In this document: positions 24,302 through 32,034 of the stretch, in pieces
Numbering within the stretch: the first letter of the stretch is position 1
How the letters are laid out: the number at the start of each line of letters is the position of its first letter
Origin: JANMDU01 sp031375105
Lineage (GTDB): Bacteria; Pseudomonadota; Gammaproteobacteria; Burkholderiales; Burkholderiaceae_C
Reading direction: 5' to 3'
Length of the DNA stretch: 64,000 bases
NCBI GenBank assembly: GCA_031375105.1
Contig: JANMHJ010000001.1
Location: 1-64,000, forward strand
Notes under the pieces: model-generated
Seen by the model: the letters and a program-made list of their open reading frames with translations, nothing else
Databases searched by the model: none
Told to the model about the DNA's origin: nothing
Position numbers and translations under genes: made by a program

Positions 24302-27169
24302 ATGCCCCTGAGCTGGAGTGAAATCCGAGATCGTGCTGTTGCTTTCAGCCGCGAATACCGCGAAGCGGTGAGCGAAAAGAGTTTGAGCCAGCAGTTTTGG
24401 CGCGATTTCTTCCATGTATTTGGTGTCGATGGTCGCAAAGTCTCTGCTTACGAGCAGCAAGTCAAGCTCACCCGCGCGGGCGACAAGGTCAGCAATGGCT
24501 GGATTGATGTGTTTTGGCGCGGAAAGCTGCTGATTGAGATGAAAAGCGCGGGGCAAAACCTCGACCGCGCTTTTGCCCAAGCCTTGGAATATTTTGAAAA
24601 CCTGCATGAGCGCGATTTGCCGCGCTTCATCCTCGTTTGCGATTTTCAGCAATTTCGCTTGTTTGATCTACAAACCAGCCAAGAGCATCGTTTCAAGCTC
24701 GCAGAGTTGTCCAAACACATTAAGCTCTTTGGCTTCATCCCCGGTTATCAGGTGCAAACCATTGCACCGCAAGACCCGGTCAACCTGCGCGCCGTGCGCC
24801 GCATGCGCGATCTGCACGATGCGCTTAAGAAGAATGGTTATGAAGGCCACAGCCTGCGCGTTTTCCTCGTGCGCACCCTGTTTTGCCTGTTTGCTGACGA
24901 CACCGGCATCTTCCAGCCCACCAGCAGTTTCAAAGAGCTGCTCGATCAGCTGGCCGACCCATCCGAAATAGGCCGCAGCCTGAATGAGCTGTTTGAAATT
25001 CTCAACACACCGGAAGATAAGCGCCAAAAGGCGCATCAAGACAATTTCAGCGCCTTCCGTTACATCAACGGCAAACTCTTTGAAGAGCGCATCAGCACCC
25101 CCGCCTTCGATGCCGCTGCCCGCGAAGCCCTGCTGGATGCTGCGGCGCTCGATTGGAGCGCGATCAGCCCCGCCATCTTCGGCGCCATGTTTCAAGACGT
25201 GATGAACGGCCAAGAGAGGCGCGATCTGGGCGCGCATTACACCTCTGAGGAAAACATCCTCAAGCTCATCAAGCCGCTTTTCTTGGATCAATTCTGGGCT
25301 CAATTCAACAAAGTGAAAAACCAGCGCAACAAGCTCTTTGAGTTTCACAAGAGTTTGCGCACACTCACATTTTTTGACCCCGCCTGCGGCTGCGGCAACT
25401 TTTTGGTGATCACCTACCGCGAGCTGCGCAAGCTAGAAGCCGAGATCTTACGCACCGCCTACGCCGATGGCCAGCAAATGCTCGATGTGCATCAGTTCAC
25501 CACCGTGGACGTGGATCAGTTTTACGGCATCGAAATCGAAGAATTCCCCGCGCAAATCGCCCAAGTGGCGCTTTGGCTCACTGATCATCAAATCAACCGC
25601 GCCTTGAGCGACGAATTCGGCAAATACTTTGATCGCCTGCCGCTCAAAAGCACGCCGCATATTCACCACGGCAATGCCTTGCAAGTGGATTGGGAAGATG
25701 TGTTGCCGGCTGCGCAATGCAGCTATGTGCTGGGGAATCCGCCTTTTGTGGGGAAAACCTATCAAAACGCTGAACAAAAAGCAGACCTAGCGAAAGTCAT
25801 GTACGACTTGCCCGGCGCGGGCCTGCTCGATTTCGTGGCTGCTTGGTATGTGAAAGCAGCCCGTTACCTCAAGGCAGCAGATTTTCAAGGCGAAAACAGC
25901 ATATCGCCGGCAGAAAATATGCGCGGAGTGCTATCAAATTCATTGCAAGTCGCATTCGTTTCTACCAACAGCATCGCCCAAGGCGAACAAGTCAGCGTGC
26001 TCTGGAGTTGGTTACTCGCGCAAGGCATCAAGATTAATTTTGCCCACCGCACCTTCAAATGGAGCAACGAAGCCTCCGGCAAAGCTGCTGTGCATTGCGT
26101 CATCATCGGTTTCGGTCTTGATCATTCGGCAAGTAAAACTATTTACGGTTACGAAGATATTGCAGGTGAGCCACTGGCGATTGTGGCAGCCAACATCAAT
26201 CCTTATCTTGTCGATGGCCCAGATGTGATCTTAGCCAAGCGCTCCGAGCCCCTTGCAGCCGTTTCAGCAATGCGTTACGGCAGCAAGCCTGCTGATGGCG
26301 GGCATTTGCTGCTCACCAAGGCAGAAAAAGAAGCACTCCTTGAGTCGCAACCAGCGCTTTCGCCTTTCATTCGCCGTTACATGGGCGCAGAAGATTTCCT
26401 GCACAACCAAATCCGTTGGTGCTTCTGGCTTCATGACGTATCTCCGGGCTTGCTGCGTAGTACGCCTGACCTGCAACTGCGCGTTGCCAAAGTCAAAGCC
26501 TTTCGCTCAGCCAGCAGCGATGCGAATACCCGCAAATGGGCAGATTTCCCCGCTCTGTTTCAAACCAATCGCCAGCCCGCCGGTAAGTACTTGGTCGTCC
26601 CCGAAGTCTCCAGCGAGCTTCGCCGGTATCTGCCGATTGGTTACTACGGCGGTGAAGTCATCGCCAGCAACACGATCTACACGGTAGAAAACGCCACGCT
26701 GTTTGAATTTGGCCTTTTATGCAGCAGCATGCACAACGCTTGGATGCGCTACACCTGTGGTCGCCTTGAAAGCCGTTACCGCTACTCCAAAGACATCGTC
26801 TACAACAACTTCCCCTGGCCCGTTGAACTGCTGTTTTCAGAAGAAAAAGAGCCTCTAGCCGTCATAAAGTCTGCGCGGAATGCTATCGAATCAGGAGCGC
26901 AGAGCGTACTCGATGCACGCGCCCAGTTTCCCGGCAGCTCGCTGGCAGACCTGTATGACCCGCTGGCCATGCCGCCCGCCTTGCTCAAAGCGCACCAAAA
27001 GCTCGATGCAGCGGTAGACAAAGCCTATGAGTTGCACAGCGGCGATGTCAAAGGCAAAAAGAGCTATAAAACCGATGCCGAGCGCGTGGCCTTTCTTTTC
27101 GAGCTTTACCAGCGCCTAACGAGCCTTCTACCCACAGAAAAGCCAAAAAAAGCGAGCAGGAAGCGCTGA
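24302..27169 (+). CDS. type IIL restriction-modification enzyme (MmeI family)
   Basis: A single-chain restriction endonuclease and adenine methyltransferase of about 955 residues. The N-terminal nuclease has the D-x9-E-x-K site (D69 in GWIDVF, E79 and K81 in LLIEMKSAG), at almost the MmeI positions. A helical connector follows. The methyltransferase has SAM motif DPACGCGNFL (from 359) and catalytic NPPF (479-482). The C-terminal target-recognition part includes SRYRYSKDIVYNNFPWP. All catalytic residues are intact. Two dispersed repeat copies lie inside (residues about 533-548 and 850-865). I chose the ATG at 24302 after AGAGAG. rloA and rloB follow, making a defence cluster. Confidence 0.9.
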   Translation: MPLSWSEIRDRAVAFSREYREAVSEKSLSQQFWRDFFHVFGVDGRKVSAYEQQVKLTRAGDKVSNGWIDVFWRGKLLIEMKSAGQNLDRAFAQALEYFENLHERDLPRFILVCDFQQFRLFDLQTSQEHRFKLAELSKHIKLFGFIPGYQVQTIAPQDPVNLRAVRRMRDLHDALKKNGYEGHSLRVFLVRTLFCLFADDTGIFQPTSSFKELLDQLADPSEIGRSLNELFEILNTPEDKRQKAHQDNFSAFRYINGKLFEERISTPAFDAAAREALLDAAALDWSAISPAIFGAMFQDVMNGQERRDLGAHYTSEENILKLIKPLFLDQFWAQFNKVKNQRNKLFEFHKSLRTLTFFDPACGCGNFLVITYRELRKLEAEILRTAYADGQQMLDVHQFTTVDVDQFYGIEIEEFPAQIAQVALWLTDHQINRALSDEFGKYFDRLPLKSTPHIHHGNALQVDWEDVLPAAQCSYVLGNPPFVGKTYQNAEQKADLAKVMYDLPGAGLLDFVAAWYVKAARYLKAADFQGENSISPAENMRGVLSNSLQVAFVSTNSIAQGEQVSVLWSWLLAQGIKINFAHRTFKWSNEASGKAAVHCVIIGFGLDHSASKTIYGYEDIAGEPLAIVAANINPYLVDGPDVILAKRSEPLAAVSAMRYGSKPADGGHLLLTKAEKEALLESQPALSPFIRRYMGAEDFLHNQIRWCFWLHDVSPGLLRSTPDLQLRVAKVKAFRSASSDANTRKWADFPALFQTNRQPAGKYLVVPEVSSELRRYLPIGYYGGEVIASNTIYTVENATLFEFGLLCSSMHNAWMRYTCGRLESRYRYSKDIVYNNFPWPVELLFSEEKEPLAVIKSARNAIESGAQSVLDARAQFPGSSLADLYDPLAMPPALLKAHQKLDAAVDKAYELHSGDVKGKKSYKTDAERVAFLFELYQRLTSLLPTEKPKKASRKR
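25899..25946 (+). repeat. dispersed palindromic repeat, copy 9 (in restriction enzyme gene)
   Basis: It reads CAGAAAATATGCGCGGAG and TGCTATCAAATTCATTG, matching the dacC copy over the right half. It encodes SPAENMRGVLSNSLQ in the methyltransferase part of the enzyme. Confidence 0.65.
26850..26895 (+). repeat. dispersed palindromic repeat, copy 10 (in restriction enzyme gene)
   Basis: It reads GCCTCTAGCCGTCATAAAG, TCTGCGCGGAATGCTATC and GAATCAGGA. It encodes PLAVIKSARNAIESG near the C-terminus, sense to the gene and in the same frame as copy 2. Confidence 0.7.
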
Positions 27170-27259
27170 ATCAGTAGTTTGATGTGTAGAAAAACAATTA
27201 TTTTCTTATTAATTGCGAATTTTTCGCATTTTCTATGAAAATAATGTAGTATTTATCCC

Positions 27260-28528
27260 ATGTTGCTTGAATTCCGCGTTCAAAACTTCCGCGCCCTGCG
27301 CGATGAGCAGGTGCTGAGCTTGATGGCCAGCCCTGCGGACAAACTGCTGGCTGATACCCACCTGCAAGCCACCGGGCTTGCGCCCAAGGGGCTGACGCAT
27401 GCTGTGCGCAGCGCCGTGATTTATGGCGCAAACGCCAGCGGTAAGTCCACACTCTTGCACGCCCTGAATTACATGCGCATGGTGGTGGGCGAATCGGCCA
27501 CAGTAATTCAGCCTGGGCAAACATACAACGTGCAGTCTTTTCGCCTGGACGCAGAGCGTGAAAAAGAGCCGATCTCTTTTGAGTTGACCTTTATGCTGGG
27601 TGGCGTGCGCCATGAATACGCTTTTGCAATGCGCCCAGAGCGCATCTTGCGTGAATCCTTGCGTGTTTACACCAGCAACAAGCCGACTGAGCTATTCAGT
27701 CGTGAGTTTCACGGTGAATCCAAAATGGATCGCTACGAATTCAGTACGCGACTTAAAGGCCAGAAAACGCTCTGGCAAGAGAGCACGCGACCCAATGCAC
27801 TGTTTCTCTCGACGGCCGCTCAACTTAACAGTGAGATGCTATTGCCCGTGTTTGCATGGATCACACAAAAAATTTCCATGATTCCGGCAGCCGCTATCGT
27901 TGACTCGCAGCTCACTATGAGCCTGCTAAGTACAGAAGCAGGTAGAGCACAAGTGCAGCGTTTTTTGTGCCACGCTGATATTGCAATCAACGAGGTAAAA
28001 ACCGTATCGCGTAAAGGTGCAAGGCAACAGGTGGTTTTGGGTGCTGGTGGGCAAATCCATACCAATCGGATTGAGGGTGATATTGTTTCTCCGCAGTTTG
28101 TACATAAGACAGATGCTGGCAGCGCAACTTTTGAATTGTATGAGGAATCTGACGGGACGCAGCACCTGTTTGGCTTGATTGGCCCGCTGATGCAGGTACT
28201 TCGTGAGGGTGAGGTTCTGTTAGTGGATGAACTAGACAACAGCCTGCATGCGCTCTTGGTGCGGCAGTTGGTGGATTTGTTCCACAGCTCGGTCAATACA
28301 AGTGGCGCGCAGCTGATTTTCACGACACACGATACGGCTTTGCTCGATAACAGCATCTTTCGCCGCGATCAAATCTGGTTTACAGAAAAAGATGCAAGCC
28401 AAGCTGCACGCCTGTATTCACTCTCAGATTTTAGCCCCCGCAACAACGAAGCCTTTGAGCGCAACTATCTCAAAGGGCGTTATGGTGGCGTGCCATTCCT
28501 CGGCGCAAGCTTGCTGGAGGGCAAGTAA
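27260..28528 (+). CDS. rloA: RloA-type AAA ATPase (AbiL/RloAB defence)
   Basis: An AAA_15/OLD-like ATPase of 422 residues. N-terminal MLLEFRVQNFRALRDEQ is followed by Walker A YGANASGKST (from 55), a long middle domain, Walker B VLLVDELDNSLH (D323, E324) and the switch FTTHDTALLD. It pairs with a RloB gene 3 bases downstream. RloA/RloB were first noted as restriction-linked genes, and AbiLi/AbiLii-like pairs are predicted abortive-infection systems. Here it directly follows an intact type IIL enzyme. A separate promoter is possible in the AT-rich 90 bases upstream. Confidence 0.88.
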   Translation: MLLEFRVQNFRALRDEQVLSLMASPADKLLADTHLQATGLAPKGLTHAVRSAVIYGANASGKSTLLHALNYMRMVVGESATVIQPGQTYNVQSFRLDAEREKEPISFELTFMLGGVRHEYAFAMRPERILRESLRVYTSNKPTELFSREFHGESKMDRYEFSTRLKGQKTLWQESTRPNALFLSTAAQLNSEMLLPVFAWITQKISMIPAAAIVDSQLTMSLLSTEAGRAQVQRFLCHADIAINEVKTVSRKGARQQVVLGAGGQIHTNRIEGDIVSPQFVHKTDAGSATFELYEESDGTQHLFGLIGPLMQVLREGEVLLVDELDNSLHALLVRQLVDLFHSSVNTSGAQLIFTTHDTALLDNSIFRRDQIWFTEKDASQAARLYSLSDFSPRNNEAFERNYLKGRYGGVPFLGASLLEGK

Positions 28529-28531
28529 TTC

Positions 28532-29206
28532 ATGGGGAAAGATGGGCAACCCAAGCATCGCCAAGAAGCAAGAGGACTCAAGCGGAAAGTCGCCATGCGT
28601 GGTTTGTATGAACGCGTGTTGATTGTTTGTGAGGGAGAGAAGACAGAGCCCAATTACATCAACGAAATTCGCGCCCACTACAAGCTTCACACAGCTAATG
28701 TGTTGGTGCGCGCCAGCGAGCTGGGCACAGCGCCGATTCAAGTGGTGAAGTATGCCGAGCAGCTTTTTTTAGAAGGCGATTCGCATCACAAACTGGAGGC
28801 TAGAGAATTTGATCGGGTTTTTGCGGTGTTTGACCGCGATGATCATCTGAGCTACCAAGAGGCTTTGGCCTACTGCCAGCAAGCAACGCACCTCAAAAAT
28901 AATGAACGCCAAACTGTGCCGCTCTTTGCAATCCCCAGCGTGCCTTGTTTTGAGCTTTGGCTCTTGCTTCATTTTGAAGATGTGCTCGCGCCGCTGCATC
29001 GCGACGAGATTTACAAACGGCTACGCATCCATCTCCCTGAGTATGACAAAGGCAGCTCTGGCTATTGGCTGCAAACAATGCAGCAGCTTCCCCACGCCTA
29101 CCGCAGAGCCAGCAGATTGGCTGAAATCCACCAGCCCGAAGATGGCATCCAGCCTTGGACAGGCATTGCACAGCTTGTGCGCTACCTTGTCGAGCTGAAG
29201 GCATGA
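28532..29206 (+). CDS. rloB: RloB-like TOPRIM-type effector
   Basis: The RloB-family partner of the ATPase, 224 residues. Its signature is VLIVCEGEKTEPNYINEI (E34) with FAVFDRDDH (D101, D103, D104), the Glu and Asp-x-Asp pattern of a TOPRIM-like nuclease fold. FELWLLLHFED follows, typical of the family. A nuclease role triggered by phage is inferred by analogy with OLD and PARIS effectors. The last four bases overlap the next start as ATGA, tying the DUF3025 gene into the same transcript. Confidence 0.87.
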   Translation: MGKDGQPKHRQEARGLKRKVAMRGLYERVLIVCEGEKTEPNYINEIRAHYKLHTANVLVRASELGTAPIQVVKYAEQLFLEGDSHHKLEAREFDRVFAVFDRDDHLSYQEALAYCQQATHLKNNERQTVPLFAIPSVPCFELWLLLHFEDVLAPLHRDEIYKRLRIHLPEYDKGSSGYWLQTMQQLPHAYRRASRLAEIHQPEDGIQPWTGIAQLVRYLVELKA

Positions 29207-29958
29207 TTCCCTCCATCGATTGGCTAGCTCCTTGGTGGCAGCCTTGGCGAGAGCTGGGGCAGCGCATTGAGGCTTCTGTGCAAGCGGGTGCGCCGGTGTT
29301 TGAGGCGCTGAATGCTTGTAGTTTGCAATCCGCCTTGCGCTTCGTGCCGCAATCGGCTCTGCCTGAAGGCCAAGCCTACGAAGCCTTCATCTTTGAGACG
29401 AAAACCGTGCCCACGCGGGACAATTTGCATGACTTTTTCAACGGGCTGGCTTGGCTGCGTTTCCCCGCCATCAAAGCGCGGCTGAATGCTTTGCAATATG
29501 CGGAGATTCAAAAAAACGGTGTGCAACGACTGCGCGGGCCACTGCGCGATGCGCTCACTTTGTTTGACGAAAACGCGGCTTTTCTTTGCGCAGAGGTGCA
29601 TGGCTCAGTAATTACCGCTTTGCGTGAGCGCGATTGGCAGGCCACTTTTCAGACGCATCGCGCCTTGCTAGAAAAGCACCCGCCTGTACTTTTTGGCCAT
29701 GCCCTGCTGGAAAAATTGGTTTTTCCGTATAAATCGGTCACAGCCCATGTATTTACTGCGCAATATGCTCATGAATTCATAGCGAAGAATGATTTGCAAG
29801 CGCTCGATGCTGCCGTTTCGCAGCAGCTCGATGCCAGCGCTTTGCTGCCTAAGCCCTTTGTGCCTCTGCCCGTGCTGGGCGTGCCGAATTGGTGGGCTGC
29901 CAATGCAGATGTCAATTTCTACACAGACCGTACGGTCTTTCGAGCCCCCCGCTCTTGA
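29203..29958 (+). CDS. DUF3025 domain protein
   Basis: A 251-residue protein of the DUF3025 family, common in Burkholderiales and without known function. Recognisable parts are the N-terminal IDWLAPWWQPW, the central RDNLHDFFNGLAWLRFPAIK and the C-terminal GVPNWWAANADVNFYTDRTVFRAPR. It is soluble, with no signal peptide. Its start overlaps the rloB stop (ATGA), which is odd because DUF3025 genes are normally housekeeping neighbours; the overlap may have arisen when the defence genes landed here. Residues about 182-194 (VFTAQYAHEFIA) match a dispersed repeat. Confidence 0.82.
   Translation: MIPSIDWLAPWWQPWRELGQRIEASVQAGAPVFEALNACSLQSALRFVPQSALPEGQAYEAFIFETKTVPTRDNLHDFFNGLAWLRFPAIKARLNALQYAEIQKNGVQRLRGPLRDALTLFDENAAFLCAEVHGSVITALRERDWQATFQTHRALLEKHPPVLFGHALLEKLVFPYKSVTAHVFTAQYAHEFIAKNDLQALDAAVSQQLDASALLPKPFVPLPVLGVPNWWAANADVNFYTDRTVFRAPRS
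29747..29784 (+). repeat. dispersed palindromic repeat, copy 11 (in DUF3025 gene, diverged)
   Basis: Only the right half is clear: ACTGCGCAATATGCTCAT then GAATTCATAGCG. It is sense to the gene and in the same frame as copies 2 and 10. It is the weakest member listed. Confidence 0.5.
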
Positions 29959-30027
29959 TTTTTTGCACTCTGGCCTTACCATTCGCCCCATCGGCGCACC
30001 TTCGTGCGTTGTTTTGAAGACCCAGAT

Positions 30028-30897
30028 ATGAAACGTATCCTTTTGTTCCTTGCGACCAACCTGGCTGTAATGGTTGTGCTCGGGATCGCCGCCAGTTTGC
30101 TCGGCGTGAACAAATTCCTGACCCCCAACGGCCTTAATATTGGCTCGTTGATGGGCTTTTCCCTCCTGATGGGCTTTGGTGGCGCGTTTATCTCGCTCTT
30201 GATCAGCAAGCCGATCGCCAAATGGAGCACGGGCGCTCGTGTGATCAGCGCCCCGCAAAACGCGGATGAGGTGTGGATCGTCTCCACGGTGCAGAAGTTT
30301 TCTGAAAAAGCAGGCATCAAAACACCTGAAGTGGCCATCTATGAGGGTGAGCCCAACGCGTTTGCCACCGGCGCATTCAAGAATTCCGCGCTCGTGGCAG
30401 TGTCGACTGGCCTGCTGCAAAGCATGACGCGCGAAGAAGTGGAAGCCGTGATCGGCCATGAAGTGGCGCACGTGGCCAATGGCGATATGGTGACGATGGC
30501 CTTGATTCAAGGCGTGATGAACACCTTTGTCGTGTTCCTCTCACGCATCATTGGCTACTTTGTAGATAAAGTGATCCTGCGCAACAACAACGATGGCCCA
30601 GGAATCGGCTATTACGTGACGACCATCGCTTTGGACATCTTGCTTGGCTTCGTGGCTGCGATGATCGTGGCATGGTTTAGCCGTCAACGCGAATTCCGCG
30701 CTGATGCAGGCGCTGCGGGCTATATGGGCCAAAGCCGCTCCATGCAAAACGCGCTCGCTCGTTTGGGCGGCTTGACTCCGGGCGAATTGCCCAAGAGCAT
30801 GGCAGCGATGGGCATTGCCGGCGGTTTGGGTAAATTGTTTTCCACACACCCACCGATGGAAGAGCGCATTGCACGGCTGCAAGCTTCCAAGCTGTAA
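30028..30897 (+). CDS. htpX: HtpX membrane zinc metalloprotease
   Basis: An inner-membrane M48 peptidase for quality control of membrane proteins, induced by heat or envelope stress in E. coli. Two N-terminal membrane helices are followed by the zinc site HEVAH (144-148), a second pair of hydrophobic segments, and the distal ligand in FSRQREFRADAGAAGYMG. The C-terminus LFSTHPPMEERIARL is standard. It is 289 aa, the normal length. The ATG at 30028 gives the canonical MKRILLFLATN start. A terminator follows at 30950. Confidence 0.95.
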   Translation: MKRILLFLATNLAVMVVLGIAASLLGVNKFLTPNGLNIGSLMGFSLLMGFGGAFISLLISKPIAKWSTGARVISAPQNADEVWIVSTVQKFSEKAGIKTPEVAIYEGEPNAFATGAFKNSALVAVSTGLLQSMTREEVEAVIGHEVAHVANGDMVTMALIQGVMNTFVVFLSRIIGYFVDKVILRNNNDGPGIGYYVTTIALDILLGFVAAMIVAWFSRQREFRADAGAAGYMGQSRSMQNALARLGGLTPGELPKSMAAMGIAGGLGKLFSTHPPMEERIARLQASKL

Positions 30898-30949
30898 GAG
30901 CTGGTTTGCAATTGCGCGACGTCTGAATTTTTTTCCTGCTCTCAGGACG

Positions 30950-30976
30950 AGCCCACCCTAGCGTGGGCTTTTTTTT
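30950..30976 (+). terminator. terminator after htpX
   Basis: Stem AGCCCAC (30950-30956) pairs with GTGGGCT (30963-30969), then eight T residues. It is a canonical rho-independent terminator for the plus strand. Confidence 0.88.
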
Positions 30977-31010
30977 GTCTGCCCATTTCGCAGCCCACTA
31001 AAATCAAAGC

Positions 31011-31838
31011 ATGCGCTTTCTTGAACAACTCCAAACCGCCCAGCTTCAAAATCAATCCATGCTCTGCGTGGGTCTTGACCCTGAGCCCAGCCGCTTTCCG
31101 GGTGCATACAAAGGCAATGCCAACAAGATCTATGATTTCTGCGCCGCCATTGTGGATGCCACTGTAGACTGCGTGATCTCTTTCAAACCACAAATTGCCT
31201 ACTTCGCTGCGCACCGCGCCGAAGGCCAGCTAGAGCGCCTGATGGAGCACATGCGCCGCGCTGCGCCAAACGTGCCGATCATTCTCGATGCCAAGCGCGG
31301 CGATATTGGCTCCACTGCCGAGCAATACGCGATCGAGGCCTTTGAGCGCTATGGCGCAGACGCCGTCACGCTCTCGCCCTTCATGGGCTTTGATTCGGTG
31401 CAGCCGTATTTGAAATATCACGACAAAGGCGCATTCCTCCTTTGCCGCACCTCCAACAAAGGTGGCGACGATCTGCAAAACCAACGCTTGGCCTCCATCG
31501 AGGGCCAGCCGCTGTTGTATGAGCATGTTGCAAAGCTAGCGCAAGGGCCTTGGAATTTCAATGGACAGTTGGGCTTGGTGGTGGGTGCGACGTATCCCAA
31601 CGAGATTGAGCGCGTGCGCACGATTGCGCCAACGCTTCCTTTGCTCATTCCCGGCGTGGGCGCTCAAGGCGGCGATGCAACTGCCACAGTGCGTGCAGGC
31701 TGGCGAGCTGATGCGCCCATCATCGTGAATTCGTCGCGTGCGATTTTGTATGCATCGAGCGGTGATGATTTCGCGCAAGCCGCACGTGTAGAAGCACTCA
31801 AAACGCGCGATCTGCTGCAACTGGCCAAGCCCATCTGA
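31011..31838 (+). CDS. pyrF: orotidine 5'-phosphate decarboxylase, type 2
   Basis: Last step of UMP synthesis, decarboxylating OMP to UMP. The type-2 family signature is ILDAKRGDIGSTAEQYA with catalytic Lys95, and the substrate loop ends in LIPGVGAQGGD with VNSSRAILYAS. It is 275 aa, typical for the longer type-2 enzyme found in Burkholderiales. It is transcribed alone just after the htpX terminator. Confidence 0.95.
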   Translation: MRFLEQLQTAQLQNQSMLCVGLDPEPSRFPGAYKGNANKIYDFCAAIVDATVDCVISFKPQIAYFAAHRAEGQLERLMEHMRRAAPNVPIILDAKRGDIGSTAEQYAIEAFERYGADAVTLSPFMGFDSVQPYLKYHDKGAFLLCRTSNKGGDDLQNQRLASIEGQPLLYEHVAKLAQGPWNFNGQLGLVVGATYPNEIERVRTIAPTLPLLIPGVGAQGGDATATVRAGWRADAPIIVNSSRAILYASSGDDFAQAARVEALKTRDLLQLAKPI

Positions 31839-32034
31839 GCACTTGAACACCTGCGCGAGCTGACAAATCTGTCACTTTCGCCATTCATCTTGAAGCCTAG
31901 ACCGCTCGTCTTGAGTGGTCAACAACTCGTCACAGCTGTAGCGCGTTGGTAGCTATTTTTACGCGCAACTATTGGAACAATGTCACGGTCTAGGCATTAC
32001 ATTGGCATCACCTTCAGTCACCTCAGTGGACGCC

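Noticed and set aside
27195..27258. Possible degenerate repeat copy upstream of rloA
   Set aside because: Only CTATGAAAATAATGTAGTA resembles the arm; the rest is plain AT-rich sequence that more likely holds the rloA promoter.
27260..29206. PARIS (AriA/AriB) anti-restriction defence system
   Set aside because: The architecture is analogous, but the effector carries the RloB CEGEKTEPNY signature and not the DUF4435 pattern of AriB, so RloAB/AbiL is the better name.
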